A DNA stretch of 56,348 nucleotides from CAYUHC01 sp964444555 (GCA_964444555.1 CAYUHC010000002.1:1-56348), one strand, 5' to 3'. Shown: positions 6,912 through 16,709, counted from the first letter of the stretch. The notes: generated by a model not told the origin, from the sequence alone. Numbers and translations are program-made.

Positions 6912-8621
6912 ATGGCACATGGGGTGACATACTTTGCCGAGACAGATTTTCGCGGTCAGCGAACTAGGTTTGGTATTAAGGATGAGGACCGCACGCGTCA
7001 CGTCTACGTGATCGGTAAGACGGGTATGGGCAAGTCGACCTTGCTCGAAAATATGGCCGCTCAAGACATCCAAAATGGCAATGGGGTGGCTTTTATTGAC
7101 CCACACGGTTCGGCCGTTGATAAACTCCTCGATTATGTTCCCGAGCACCGCATTAAGGATGTAATTTATTTTGCGCCTTTCGATCTAGATTATCCGATTT
7201 CTTTTAACGTTCTCGAGGACGTGGGCAAGGATCAGCGCCAGTTGGTGGTTAATGGTTTGATGAGCGCCTTTAAAAAGATTTGGGGTGAGGAATCCTGGTC
7301 GGATCGCATGGCCTACATCCTGACCAATATTTTGCTGGCGCTCTTGGAGTATCCTGGCGCGACCCTGCTTGGGGTTAATCGGATGATTGCAGACAAAGAG
7401 TACCGCAATAAGGTGGTGGCCAACGTCACTGACCCGAGCGTGAAGTCTTATTGGCTCGACGAATTTGCTAATTATACGGAACGTTTCGCGGCCGAGGCGA
7501 CGCCGGCGATCCAAAACAAGATTGGTCAGTTTACGTCTAATCCGCTGATCCGCAACATTATCGGCCAGGAGCGCTCGTCGGTCGATTTTCGCAAAATTAT
7601 GGATGAGCGAAAGATTTTGCTCATTAACTTGTCTAAGGGTCGGCTGGGCGAGGGTAATGCTAATTTGCTCGGCTCACTTTTAATTACCAAGATTTATTTG
7701 GCGGCGATGTCGCGGGCCAATCTCCCGCCCGCGCAATTAGCTCTGGCGCCGGAATTCTTTTTCTTTGTGGATGAGTTCCAGTCATTTGCTAATGAGTCGT
7801 TTGCCGATATTCTATCTGAGGCGCGCAAGTACCATTTGTCGCTGACGATTGCTCACCAATATGTGGAGCAGATGTCGGAGGAGGTTCGGGCGGCCGTTTT
7901 CGGTAACGTTGGCACCACGATCTCTTTCCGAGTCGGTCCTTTGGATGCGGAGATTTTTGAGAAGATTTACAATCCCACTTTTACCAAAGAGGACATGGTT
8001 AATTTGGGCCGCTTTCAAATGTATTTGTCGCTGATGATTGATGGGGTCGGGTCCACGCCTTTTTCGGCTCGGAATTTGCCACCAATTTCGCCACCGCCAG
8101 TTTCTTATCGTGACCGGATTATCGAATCTTCTCGTTCTCTCTACGCGGTGCCGCGGGTGGCGGTTGAAGAAAAGATTGGCAAGTGGCACAGCGAAACGCG
8201 GCAAAATAATTCGGCTAAGAGCGGCCCTCGGAATCCTCCGCCTCCACGGCCAGCTAGTTCGGCGCCCACGATGACTAAAGCCGCTCCGGCGATCCCCCGG
8301 CCGCCTCTAACGCCCCGGCCCACCCCACCTCGCGAGGCGGCTGATGGTTTTGTGCCGCTTAAAGAGTTAACGAAAGTTGCTCAACCTCCCAAGCTCGATC
8401 CACCAGAGCGATCAGTTTCTTTAGCGGCGCTCAAGCCTAAGATTGGGGGAGAGAAAAGTACTGGCAAGCACGCGGCAGATTTGAAAGACGTTTTGTTGGC
8501 TGTGCAGAAGGAGGCGCCAGTAAAAAAGGTGGAACCCAAGCCCGTTCCACCGCCCGCGCCGGTCGCGCCAATCAAGGCCGAAGTGCCCGAAGCCGATTTG
8601 CGTAAATTGCTTGAGTTGTGA
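6912..8621 (+). CDS. TraD/VirB4-like coupling ATPase (DUF87-type)
   Basis: 569 residues. The ATPase core has Walker A GKTGMGKS (residues 35-42), an FIDPHGSAVDKLLDYVP segment, and Walker B FFFFVDEFQSF near residue 282-291, followed by an AHQYVEQM arginine-finger region. These are the marks of type IV secretion coupling/HerA-FtsK-like ATPases that are widely conserved in CPR genomes. The last 150 residues are Pro/Lys-rich and look disordered. It has no membrane helices of its own, so it would act at the membrane with partners encoded elsewhere. Whether it moves DNA or protein, or drives a pilus, cannot be told from here. Confidence 0.8.
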   Translation: MAHGVTYFAETDFRGQRTRFGIKDEDRTRHVYVIGKTGMGKSTLLENMAAQDIQNGNGVAFIDPHGSAVDKLLDYVPEHRIKDVIYFAPFDLDYPISFNVLEDVGKDQRQLVVNGLMSAFKKIWGEESWSDRMAYILTNILLALLEYPGATLLGVNRMIADKEYRNKVVANVTDPSVKSYWLDEFANYTERFAAEATPAIQNKIGQFTSNPLIRNIIGQERSSVDFRKIMDERKILLINLSKGRLGEGNANLLGSLLITKIYLAAMSRANLPPAQLALAPEFFFFVDEFQSFANESFADILSEARKYHLSLTIAHQYVEQMSEEVRAAVFGNVGTTISFRVGPLDAEIFEKIYNPTFTKEDMVNLGRFQMYLSLMIDGVGSTPFSARNLPPISPPPVSYRDRIIESSRSLYAVPRVAVEEKIGKWHSETRQNNSAKSGPRNPPPPRPASSAPTMTKAAPAIPRPPLTPRPTPPREAADGFVPLKELTKVAQPPKLDPPERSVSLAALKPKIGGEKSTGKHAADLKDVLLAVQKEAPVKKVEPKPVPPPAPVAPIKAEVPEADLRKLLEL

Positions 8622-9763
8622 TGGCCGAAGCCAAAAGAGTTTTAGTTTTTTCGACTGCTTATCTGCCTTTAATCGGAGGCGCGGAATTAGCCGTCCATGA
8701 GTTAGCCAAACGTTTGCCAGAGTTTAAATTCGAAGTGGTGACGGCTCGTCTGCGTCCGGATTTGCCGGCGCAAGAGACAGTTGGAGCGGTGACCGTTCAT
8801 CGAATTGGTCGAGGGCGACGCTCGGACAAATTTTTGCTACCAATAATTGGCCGCTCGCTGGTGCGTCAATTGATGGCCAAACAACCCGCGGCTATTTTTT
8901 GGTCAATAATGGCTAGTCAGGCAAGTATTTTGGCCACTTGGGCCAAGCGCCGTTACCCTCAAATTCCACTGGTTTTAACCCTGCAGGAGGGCGATACCGA
9001 AGACCATTTAAAGCGCTACGTGGGCGGTAGCGGCTTTTTATACCGCTGGCTGGTGCGTCCCTGGCATTTGGGGGTTTTTGAGCGGGCTAATCACATTACC
9101 GCGATTAGTCGAGATTTGCTTAATCGGGCTCGAAGTCATCGCTCGACGGTGCCCCTAACCTTGATTCCTAATGGCGTTGACCTCGATCATTTTCGCTGGC
9201 GTTCGCCAGCCGAGCTGCCCAAAAAAGAGACTAAAACGATTATCACCACTTCACGCTTGGTCGAAAAAAATGGGTTGTTTGATTTAATCGCGGCGCTGTC
9301 TTTTTTGCCACCTAATGTGGAGCTTAAAATTTTTGGTACTGGTCCGGATGAGTCGCGCCTGCGAGACTGGGCCGAGGAACGGGGAGTGATAGGGCGAGTC
9401 CATTTTGCGGGGCAGGCTGACCATCATCGAATCGCGCTTGAGTTAGCTCGGGCCGATGTGTTTGTGCGGCCATCGCTTTCTGAAGGTTTGGGGAATTCTT
9501 TTTTGGAAGCGATGGCCGTCGGCGTGCCGGTGATCGGCACGCCCGTGGGCGGCATTCCGGACTTCTTGCGTCCCGGTGAGACTGGTTGGAGTTGCCGCGT
9601 CCATGATCCCGAGAGCATCGCTCAGGCGGTGTCTTTGGTCTTGGCGCCCGAGAATCAGGATCGAGTCTTGGCTGTTGCTCAGGCCGCGAGGAGGCTAGTG
9701 GAGGAGCGTTTTGACTGGACAGTCTTGGCGCAGTCCCTTAGTCTGGTGTTTAAGAGTTTATGA
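8621..9763 (+). CDS. GT4-family glycosyltransferase
   Basis: 380 residues with a GT-B fold. The N-terminal domain opens with VLVFSTAYLPLIGGAELAVHELA; the C-terminal GT1-type domain has TTSRLVEKNGLFDLIAAL and the donor-binding E-x7-E block SEGLGNSFLEAMAVGVPV. The ATG at 8621 overlaps the preceding stop by one base (TGATG). It is the first gene of the polysaccharide locus and is followed by four more GT4 genes in ATGA-type overlaps, so transcription with the ATPase gene is likely. Donor and acceptor are unknown. Confidence 0.87.
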   Translation: MAEAKRVLVFSTAYLPLIGGAELAVHELAKRLPEFKFEVVTARLRPDLPAQETVGAVTVHRIGRGRRSDKFLLPIIGRSLVRQLMAKQPAAIFWSIMASQASILATWAKRRYPQIPLVLTLQEGDTEDHLKRYVGGSGFLYRWLVRPWHLGVFERANHITAISRDLLNRARSHRSTVPLTLIPNGVDLDHFRWRSPAELPKKETKTIITTSRLVEKNGLFDLIAALSFLPPNVELKIFGTGPDESRLRDWAEERGVIGRVHFAGQADHHRIALELARADVFVRPSLSEGLGNSFLEAMAVGVPVIGTPVGGIPDFLRPGETGWSCRVHDPESIAQAVSLVLAPENQDRVLAVAQAARRLVEERFDWTVLAQSLSLVFKSL

Positions 9764-10776
9764 GTCCTAAACCTCGCATTTTGCTAGTTACCGGCATCTA
9801 CCCGCCCGACATCGGCGGCCCGGCTAAATATGCGCAAAATTTGGTTGAAACTTTTCGTAAATTAGGTCACCGAACCGAAGTTATTTCCTTTGGCCGATTT
9901 AGAAAATTTCCTTCAGGCCCGAGACATCTTTTATTTTTTCTAAAAATTTTAGTTCCTGTTTATCGCTCTGATCTGGTGTTAATTTTGGATACTTTTAGCG
10001 TCGCTTTGCCGGCCGTAGTAGCTGCTCGATTATTTGGTCGCAAAACCATCATTCGGGTTGGTGGCGACTTTCTCTGGGAATCTTATGTGGAGAGGATCCA
10101 TCAGCCAATCACCTTGCCTAGTTTTTATCTTAATTTTGATTCCCTAAAGCTTAATTTAAAGGAACGAATAATAGAAAAAATAATTTATCAACTGCTTTGT
10201 TGGGCAGATGGCCTGGTTTTTAATAGTCAGTGGTTGTTAGATATCTGGAAGAATTTTTATGGTTTGAAGGATGGTCGGATTGTGGTCATCGATAATTTTT
10301 TTGATAAGCAGGAACCACTTCAGACTAAAAACAAAATCTTACTTTTTGCGGGTAGAGATTTGTATTTAAAAAATGAGCCGTTGATTGATAAGTTAAAGTT
10401 AGAGTTGAAGGTCTCCCACCCTACTTTTCAGGTTGTGAAGTGTCGACTCGCCCACGGTGATTTTGTTGAAAAATTACGATCTTCTTACGCCGTTCTCATT
10501 CCTTCTTTGTCGGAAGTTAATTCAAATATCGCAGCCGAAGCGATTTCTGGTGGGACTCCTTGTGTGATTACTTCATATTCGGGATTGTCTAACCAGCTAA
10601 TGGTTGGAGTTCGAACTTTTGACCCAAATAATTTTGCAGATTTTGTTAGTCAGGTGGGGGCAATTTTGGAGGAAGATAATTATCGCCGCTTAATTGATCA
10701 AATTAAGAGAATTTCTTATCGGCGCTCGTGGGAAGAAATTTCTCAAGAATATTTAAAGTTTGCCAATCTTTTATGA
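9760..10776 (+). CDS. GT4-family glycosyltransferase
   Basis: 338 residues. The N-terminus ILLVTGIYPPDIGGPAKYAQNLVETF is a standard GT4 acceptor-domain start; the second half has PSLSEVNSNIAAEAISGGTPCVIT as the E-x7-E donor block. It is somewhat short for GT4. It starts with a 4 nt ATGA overlap. Base composition from here to about 17 kb is clearly more AT-rich than in the mur genes, as is common in exchanged surface-polysaccharide loci. Confidence 0.83.
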   Translation: MSPKPRILLVTGIYPPDIGGPAKYAQNLVETFRKLGHRTEVISFGRFRKFPSGPRHLLFFLKILVPVYRSDLVLILDTFSVALPAVVAARLFGRKTIIRVGGDFLWESYVERIHQPITLPSFYLNFDSLKLNLKERIIEKIIYQLLCWADGLVFNSQWLLDIWKNFYGLKDGRIVVIDNFFDKQEPLQTKNKILLFAGRDLYLKNEPLIDKLKLELKVSHPTFQVVKCRLAHGDFVEKLRSSYAVLIPSLSEVNSNIAAEAISGGTPCVITSYSGLSNQLMVGVRTFDPNNFADFVSQVGAILEEDNYRRLIDQIKRISYRRSWEEISQEYLKFANLL

Positions 10777-11762
10777 AAGTTTTAAGCATTGGTTCAGACC
10801 GCAATTTATTTTTACCTGATAGTGACGTTGCTCGTCGTCAGGTTAAACACGCCGAGAAGCTTTCAGAGTTTCATATTGTCGTTTTTGCTAAAAAAACTTT
10901 GGGATTTTCTGCAATGAAGATTGGTGAAAATGTCTGGGTGCATCCGACTAATTCTTTCAGCCGTTGGCTGTATCCATTGGATGCGTTTTTTTTAAGTAAG
11001 CGATTTGGCGGGTTTGATTTGGTGACGGCTCAAGATCCTTTCGAATCTGGTTTGGCCGCGTGGTTGGCTTCTTGGAATTTTAACGCCTCTTTAGAGCTTC
11101 AGATTCACACGGATTTATTGAGTCCTTATTTTATCCGAGAGAGTTGGTTAAACTTGGTGAGAGTTGGATTGGCTAAGTTTTTATTGCCTCGTGCCGACCG
11201 AGTCCGGGTGGTTAGTCAGAGGATTGCCGATTCACTAGCCACGGCTGGTCTAAGACTAAAAACGGCCCCTGAAGTTCGTCCCATTGCGATTGATAAGGAA
11301 AAAATCAAAGATCAGCCAATTGCGGTTGATCTAAAGGTTAAGTATCCTCAGTTTGAAAAAATAATTTTAATGGCTAGCCGGCTAAGCCGCGAGAAGAATA
11401 TTAATCTAGCTATTGAGGCCATGTCCCAGGTTGTAAAGATCCGTCCGAATATCGGCCTGATTATCGTTGGCTCGGGTCCAGAAGAGGTGTTTTTAAAGCG
11501 ACAGATTAATCGCTTGCAGCTAGAAAACAATATTTTTTTTGAACCCTGGTTAAAGCGCGAGCAGATTATTTCTTATGCTAAAACAGGCGATTTGTTTTTG
11601 GTAACCTCTTGGTATGAGGGTTATGGTTTAACTTTGGTTGAGGCCCAAGCGGCTGGTTGTAAGATCGTTTCTACTGATGTTGGTGTCGCAAAAGAGTTGG
11701 GGGCAATCATCACCCCTTACGATGCAACCAAGCTTAGCCGAATAATATTAGATCAAATATGA
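10773..11762 (+). CDS. GT4-family glycosyltransferase
   Basis: 329 residues from the ATG at 10773, which gives a 4 nt ATGA overlap; an in-frame ATG at 10728 lies inside the previous gene and is less likely. The GT1 C-terminal domain is clear: ILMASRLSREKNINLAIEAM and SWYEGYGLTLVEAQAAGCKIVSTDVG. The N-terminal domain is less typical. It presumably adds one sugar to a lipid-linked glycan on the cytoplasmic face. Confidence 0.84.
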   Translation: MKVLSIGSDRNLFLPDSDVARRQVKHAEKLSEFHIVVFAKKTLGFSAMKIGENVWVHPTNSFSRWLYPLDAFFLSKRFGGFDLVTAQDPFESGLAAWLASWNFNASLELQIHTDLLSPYFIRESWLNLVRVGLAKFLLPRADRVRVVSQRIADSLATAGLRLKTAPEVRPIAIDKEKIKDQPIAVDLKVKYPQFEKIILMASRLSREKNINLAIEAMSQVVKIRPNIGLIIVGSGPEEVFLKRQINRLQLENNIFFEPWLKREQIISYAKTGDLFLVTSWYEGYGLTLVEAQAAGCKIVSTDVGVAKELGAIITPYDATKLSRIILDQI

Positions 11763-12796
11763 GATTGCTTTTTATTACTCAAAAGGTTGATCGCTCAGAT
11801 GATTTGCTTGGCGTTTACCATGAATGGATCAAGGAGTTGGCTTTGCGAGCAAAACAGATTCACGTGATTTGTCTTTATGAGGGAGAGTCTGATTTGCCCA
11901 GCAATGTGTTTGTCTATTCTTTGGGCAAGGAAATTGGTCGATCCAGATTAAAATATCTTTGGCGATTTTTTGTTTATTTGTGGCGACGGCGGAGTGAGTA
12001 CGACGAAGTTTTTGTTCATATGAACCCGGAGTATGTAGTGTTGGCGGGTTGGTGGTGGAGACTGACCCGCAAAAAAATTACTTTTTGGTATGCCCACTAC
12101 CTTAAGACTTGGCAACTGGTTATTGCTAGCTGGTTTGCTGATCAGATCTTAACCTCGGTCACTCAAGCCTTTCCTTTTTCTTCTCTTAAAGTAAAAGCAG
12201 TGGGACAGGGTATAGATGTGGAGCGTTTTTGTTTAGTCCCTCGGGTGAGGCCGAGCCAGCCGATAAGATTGTTGTTTGTCGGAAGAATTTCACCGGTAAA
12301 AGATTTGTTGACTCTAATTGAGGCTGCCCGAGAGCTCCAATCGAGACAAATTCCCTTTGTTCTTAATATTGTTGGTGAACCAGGAGAAAAAGACCATCAG
12401 TATTTTGATCAAGTTAAATTAAAAATTAGTCAGGCTGAAATAGATGACCGTGTTTTTTGGTTGAGGAAAAGACCCAACAATCAAATGCCAGAAATTTACC
12501 AGGAGCATGATTTATACATCAATCTGACTAGAACTGGGAGTTTTGATAAAACCACCCTGGAGGCGATGGCTTGTGGGTGTTTGGTTTTGACCGCCAACCA
12601 GGCCTTTTTCGATGTTCTACCTGCTTTGTGGAGTGATGATCATGTTTTTAGAGAGGGTGATCCTATTGATCTGGCAGACAGAATTAGTGGTCTTTTGGGT
12701 CGGGATGGATTATTTTGGTCTCAGCGCGGTCAAGATCTTCGTGATATAATCGTCGAGAATCATAGTCTAAAACGGTTAATGAACAAATTAATATGA
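11759..12796 (+). CDS. GT4-family glycosyltransferase
   Basis: 345 residues. The donor domain has LLFVGRISPVKDLLTLIEAA and DKTTLEAMACGCLVLTANQAF. The N-terminal domain has HMNPEYVVLAGWWWRLTRKKITFWYAH, typical of the acceptor side. It is joined by ATGA overlaps at both ends, so it is translationally coupled to its neighbours. Confidence 0.84.
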   Translation: MRLLFITQKVDRSDDLLGVYHEWIKELALRAKQIHVICLYEGESDLPSNVFVYSLGKEIGRSRLKYLWRFFVYLWRRRSEYDEVFVHMNPEYVVLAGWWWRLTRKKITFWYAHYLKTWQLVIASWFADQILTSVTQAFPFSSLKVKAVGQGIDVERFCLVPRVRPSQPIRLLFVGRISPVKDLLTLIEAARELQSRQIPFVLNIVGEPGEKDHQYFDQVKLKISQAEIDDRVFWLRKRPNNQMPEIYQEHDLYINLTRTGSFDKTTLEAMACGCLVLTANQAFFDVLPALWSDDHVFREGDPIDLADRISGLLGRDGLFWSQRGQDLRDIIVENHSLKRLMNKLI

Positions 12797-13887
12797 AGAA
12801 AATTCTTTTCATTACCAGCGAGTCTTTGCAAGACCCCAAGCGCGGAACGCCGATAAGAATTTTAAATTTTATTAAGCAATTACAAAAAGCTCACGAAGTT
12901 GTGGTTTCGTCGCCAGCGATCGATCAAGGTTTTAGTGATAAATATCGTGCTTACCCCAGTGGTTCGGTGTGGTCTAAAATTAGCTATTTCAAAAAAATAA
13001 TCACGAGTGAAAAAATCGAGATCGTCTTAACGGCAACTGATATCGACATTGGATTGCCGGTTTGGCTCAAGTTTTTTGCGGGAGTAAAGATTGGTATGGA
13101 TCTTCATGGGTTATATGCGGCAGAAATGTACTTCCAGGGCCATATGGGTTGTTTAAAGAGTCGATTGCTCCAACTGAAAATAAATTTTTTAATTCGTTTT
13201 TATGATCTAGTTTTTGTGGTCTCTCCAAAATTAATCGAGTATTACGGTCCTCGACTGAAGAAGGGGGTTGTCATTTATGGTGGAGTAACAGAAAAAGAAT
13301 TTTATAACGGACCACACAATAATCCGCCAATTTTTACTATTGGCTACACCGGCAACGCGAAACCCTATCAGGGGATTGATTATCTTTTGAACACCGCCGC
13401 GGAGATCAAACGGAAAAATATTTTTCCGTTTCGGCTTAATATGATTATGTCGAGCGGCCGTGGAGAAATTGAGGATACCTTAAGTAGACTAGAATTAACA
13501 GACGTCGCTGATCTCCATTTTAAGGCATCTCACGAGGAGGTGCCGGCGCTAATTGCCTCCTCGAACGTCTTGGTAATTGCACGTCCGAGTGTGGATATGA
13601 CCGAGTACGCTTATCCTTCAAAGTTGCCCGAGTACCTGGCTACCGGTATCCCGGTTATTACTACTAAGGTTGGTCCGGTTGAGGAGTTATTTAAGGATGA
13701 GGACTGTATTATTGTTATCCCTCCGGTGGAGGTTGAAAAAAACTTAGAGCAATCCTTGCTCGAGTTATATCAATTAAGCCAAGAAGATCGCCGAGCTATT
13801 GGTCAGCGAGCGATTGCCTTTGTGCGCTCGCGTCTAACTTGGGATATACTAGGCCAAACCATTAATCAAAGTTTGGAACAATTATAA
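12793..13887 (+). CDS. GT4-family glycosyltransferase
   Basis: 364 residues. It begins ILFITSESLQDPKRGTPIRILNFIKQL (acceptor loop with GTP) and has FTIGYTGNAKPYQGIDYLLNTAAEI plus AYPSKLPEYLATGIPVITTKVGPVEEL in the donor domain. It starts with an ATGA overlap. It is the last of five consecutive GT4 genes, so the repeating unit is probably at least five sugars, or the cluster decorates more than one glycan. Confidence 0.84.
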   Translation: MKKILFITSESLQDPKRGTPIRILNFIKQLQKAHEVVVSSPAIDQGFSDKYRAYPSGSVWSKISYFKKIITSEKIEIVLTATDIDIGLPVWLKFFAGVKIGMDLHGLYAAEMYFQGHMGCLKSRLLQLKINFLIRFYDLVFVVSPKLIEYYGPRLKKGVVIYGGVTEKEFYNGPHNNPPIFTIGYTGNAKPYQGIDYLLNTAAEIKRKNIFPFRLNMIMSSGRGEIEDTLSRLELTDVADLHFKASHEEVPALIASSNVLVIARPSVDMTEYAYPSKLPEYLATGIPVITTKVGPVEELFKDEDCIIVIPPVEVEKNLEQSLLELYQLSQEDRRAIGQRAIAFVRSRLTWDILGQTINQSLEQL

Positions 13888-13889
13888 TT

Positions 13890-14708
13890 ATGGCGACCGA
13901 GACTTTGGATTATAAAAAGATGTGGGAGGATATTGGCGAAGACGCCGGTCGGGGTTACTTAGCCATAAAATTTAAACCGACTTATCGTATCGGATTAACA
14001 AACTTTGTAAGGGAGGAGGCGATTTACCAATACCTTGATCCTAAACCAACGGATAAAGTTCTAGATGTTGGTTGCGCTTCGGGGCGACAGATTTTTAGAA
14101 TCATTGATCGGGTGGCTGAGGGGCACGGTGTTGATATCGCCGAAAGTTTTATTGCTGCTGCCAACTCATTTAAGGATGAAAAGGGTATTACTAATGCTTT
14201 TTTTAAGGTGGCAGTGATTGAGGCTTTGCCTTACTCTGATCAATATTTTGACAAGGTGATTTGCGGAGAAGTTTTGGAACACGTGTTTGATAAGGATCTG
14301 GCTTTGGCCGAACTCTCACGAGTTTTAAAAAGTGGCGGCACCTTGATTATTACGGTCCCCAATCTTAATGCCGATGGCACGTGGTGGGGTCGATTACTCC
14401 GTTTTCTAAAAATTAGGTCATTTGTGCCAATGGAAAAATTTTCTCAGCAAGAGCTTAGGAAGCACGGTGACTCACACGTTAGAGAGTTCAGCGCTAAAAC
14501 GATGAGATTTTGGCTGGAGAATCGTGGCTGGAAAGTGGAAAACATAACAACCGCCTCTTTTGTTGATGGACCTTGGGTGGATTGGCTGCTCAAGGTGCCA
14601 CTGCATACGCCGCCCCTCCGTTGGTTAATAATTAAATTTGAGCAAGCCCTTACCGGATTAAATTTAAAGTGGGGGAGACATCTGGTAGTTAAGGCCAAAA
14701 AGATATGA
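13890..14708 (+). CDS. class I SAM-dependent methyltransferase
   Basis: 272 residues. Motif I is VLDVGCASGRQIFRI (about residues 56-70); AELSRVLKSGGTLIITVPNLN follows as the Methyltransf_11 C-terminal block. Probably methylates a sugar or glycan intermediate, judged only from its place among glycosyltransferases. It starts 2 nt after the previous stop and overlaps the next gene by 4 nt. Confidence 0.82.
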   Translation: MATETLDYKKMWEDIGEDAGRGYLAIKFKPTYRIGLTNFVREEAIYQYLDPKPTDKVLDVGCASGRQIFRIIDRVAEGHGVDIAESFIAAANSFKDEKGITNAFFKVAVIEALPYSDQYFDKVICGEVLEHVFDKDLALAELSRVLKSGGTLIITVPNLNADGTWWGRLLRFLKIRSFVPMEKFSQQELRKHGDSHVREFSAKTMRFWLENRGWKVENITTASFVDGPWVDWLLKVPLHTPPLRWLIIKFEQALTGLNLKWGRHLVVKAKKI

Positions 14709-15301
14709 AAGAAAGAAATATTCATTGGTTGTCTCGATTTTTTCTTTCGTTAACCAAAATCATCGGCCGAGGAGTTAAATCACTTCGGGTGCCACTTTTT
14801 AGCACTGACTTTATGTCGGCTTGGGCGTGGCAGGCGCCCAATGGGGATATTTACACCGCAGTAAAAACCGCCCCGGCGGTCGTTGTCTTGCCTTATCTAA
14901 AAGAGGGCGACGATTGTCACGTAGTTTTGATTGAGCAGTCGCGACCAGAAAATAATAATCAAAAAATTCTTAAAACTATCGGTGGTTATGTTGGCGAAGG
15001 TGAGACGCCCGAGCAGGCCGTGGTTCGAAATCTCGATAATAAGCTTAAATTAAAAGTTGATCCCGGTCGGCTGGAAGCGGACGGTCGGATGCTTGGGTAT
15101 ACGGTGGTTGATATTCCTATTTGGATTTTTCGAGTTGAACTTACTGACGAAGAAGTTAAAAAAGTTATTAATTTTAATTCGCCCGATATTAGCGTGCGTC
15201 TACTACCACTTAAACAGGCCACAGAAATGGCTAAATTAGGACAAGTGGGGGATGATGCCACGGCCGTTCCTCTCTTTAAATTGTATTGTGACAAAATTTG
15301 A
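14705..15301 (+). CDS. Nudix-fold protein with degenerate Nudix box
   Basis: 198 residues. The fold is recognisable from VVVLPYLKEGDDCHVVLIEQSRPE and the Nudix loop region GGYVGEGETPEQAVVRNLDN at 93-112. In the consensus G-x5-E-x7-R-E-U-x-E-E the first Gly (94), Glu (100) and Arg (108) are kept, but the three metal-binding acidic positions read N109, N112 and K113. Hydrolytic activity is therefore doubtful, and it may be a binding protein or have shifted chemistry. ATGA overlap with the methyltransferase. Confidence 0.7.
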   Translation: MKERNIHWLSRFFLSLTKIIGRGVKSLRVPLFSTDFMSAWAWQAPNGDIYTAVKTAPAVVVLPYLKEGDDCHVVLIEQSRPENNNQKILKTIGGYVGEGETPEQAVVRNLDNKLKLKVDPGRLEADGRMLGYTVVDIPIWIFRVELTDEEVKKVINFNSPDISVRLLPLKQATEMAKLGQVGDDATAVPLFKLYCDKI

Positions 15302-15333
15302 AAATTGGGTTAAGAATGGTAGTATGGAGGGTA

Positions 15334-15339
15334 CTAAAT
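15334..15339 (+). promoter_or_regulatory. possible -10 box before the epimerase gene
   Basis: CTAAAT (15334-15339; the overlapping TACTAA is 15332-15337) ends 7 nt before the ATG at 15347, in one of the few real intergenic gaps of the locus (45 nt). It fits the leaderless spacing seen elsewhere, but the match is modest. Confidence 0.35.
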
Positions 15340-15346
15340 TTTACAT

Positions 15347-16303
15347 ATGGCTAGAATTTTAATCACAGGAAATCGGGGAGTGGTGGGGAGTTGGTTAGAG
15401 AAAATCTTGAAGGAAAGGGGCCACCAGGTTTTTGGTTTGGATCTATTCCATCAGGTTGGTTCGGTTGGCTTTGAGCACGAGATGTCCCGGGGGCAATTTA
15501 ATTATGCTCGTTGTGATGTGGCGAATTTTCGTCAGCTGGAGCGCGTTTTTGAGAAGGCTGGCCCCTTTGACTATGTTTACCATTGTGCCGCAGAGTTTGG
15601 GCGTTGGAACGGCGAGGATTATTATGAGCAAGTCTGGTTAACGAACGCGATTGGCACAAAAAACATTGTAAGGTTGCAAGAAAAACTTGGATTCAAATTA
15701 ATCCACTTCTCTTCTTCAGAGGTGTATGGTGATTATCCTCAATTGATGAGAGAAAGCGTGATGGATGAGGTTGAAATTAAGCAAATGAATGATTACGCCC
15801 TTTCCAAGTGGGTTAACGAGCAGCAGATTCGCAACTCGGCGATAAAACATGGCACCGAAACGGTGATTGTTCGCCTGTTTAATACCTATGGCCCTGGTGA
15901 GTGGTATCATCCCTACCGCAGTGTTAACTGTAAATTTTCTTATCATTTGTTGCACGGTATTCCGATAACTGTTTATCGTGGGCACAGTCGCACTTCGACC
16001 TATCTTGAGGATACTTGTCGGACTTTGGCCAATATCGTTGATAATTTTAAGCCGGGGGAGGTTTACAATATTGGAGGCAAAGATTTGCACGATATTGAAA
16101 CGTTGGCCGAAATTATTTGGAAGCATACCGGGGCGTCAAAATCTCTAATTAACTATGCGGAGAGTGAGGTGCTCACCACTAAGCATAAATTGGTAGATAG
16201 CGTTAAGGCTGAGCGTGATCTTGGGCATACCACAACGGTTAGTTTGGATGAGGGTGTGCGTCGGACAATTGATTGGATGAAGGAGTATTATCATCTAAAA
16301 TAA
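15347..16303 (+). CDS. NAD-dependent epimerase/dehydratase (extended SDR)
   Basis: 318 residues. The Rossmann motif is ILITGNRGVVGSWL (residues 4-17); the catalytic pair is in YALSKWVNEQQI (YxxxK), with HFSSSEVYGDYP ahead of it. This is a sugar-nucleotide epimerase/4,6-dehydratase type fold, so it most likely makes or converts an activated sugar for the surface glycan. The exact substrate is not readable. It probably starts a new transcription unit running into gtrA. Confidence 0.85.
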   Translation: MARILITGNRGVVGSWLEKILKERGHQVFGLDLFHQVGSVGFEHEMSRGQFNYARCDVANFRQLERVFEKAGPFDYVYHCAAEFGRWNGEDYYEQVWLTNAIGTKNIVRLQEKLGFKLIHFSSSEVYGDYPQLMRESVMDEVEIKQMNDYALSKWVNEQQIRNSAIKHGTETVIVRLFNTYGPGEWYHPYRSVNCKFSYHLLHGIPITVYRGHSRTSTYLEDTCRTLANIVDNFKPGEVYNIGGKDLHDIETLAEIIWKHTGASKSLINYAESEVLTTKHKLVDSVKAERDLGHTTTVSLDEGVRRTIDWMKEYYHLK

Positions 16304-16307
16304 CTCT

Positions 16308-16709
16308 GTGTCTAAGAATTTAAAGCAGTTTGCTTCCTATGTTCTCATGGGTGGACTGGCTTTTGGGCTTAACTTGGGGCTAACTTTTGTTTTGACGGAG
16401 TATTTGGGTTTTTGGTATCTTCTTTCCGTTATTCTTGGGACGTTGGCAAGCTGGACAGCAATGTTTTTTTTGAACTCAAACTTCACTTTTAGGGTTGAGT
16501 CGGACGGCAAGGTCGGGGTGCGGTATCTAAAAAACATAATTTTGTATTTAGTTTTGGCGCCGATAGGTTGGGGCCTAGTTTATGTTTTGACGACAGTTTT
16601 GGGGGTCTTTTATTTATTGTCACAAGTTATTGTAGTTGCTAGTATGGCGCTTATTAGCTTTTTGTTAAGTCGAAATTATATATTTGAAGTAACTGGGCAG
16701 AGATTATGA
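16308..16709 (+). CDS. GtrA-family membrane protein
   Basis: 133 residues with four membrane helices, and the GtrA-family hallmarks FASYVLMGGLAFGLNLGLTF, NSNFTFR and LSRNYIF. The family takes part in moving or using polyprenyl-linked sugars, often next to a GT2 enzyme such as the one at 17420. The start is GTG at 16308, 4 nt after the previous stop. It overlaps the nucleotidyltransferase by 4 nt. Confidence 0.83.
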   Translation: MSKNLKQFASYVLMGGLAFGLNLGLTFVLTEYLGFWYLLSVILGTLASWTAMFFLNSNFTFRVESDGKVGVRYLKNIILYLVLAPIGWGLVYVLTTVLGVFYLLSQVIVVASMALISFLLSRNYIFEVTGQRL

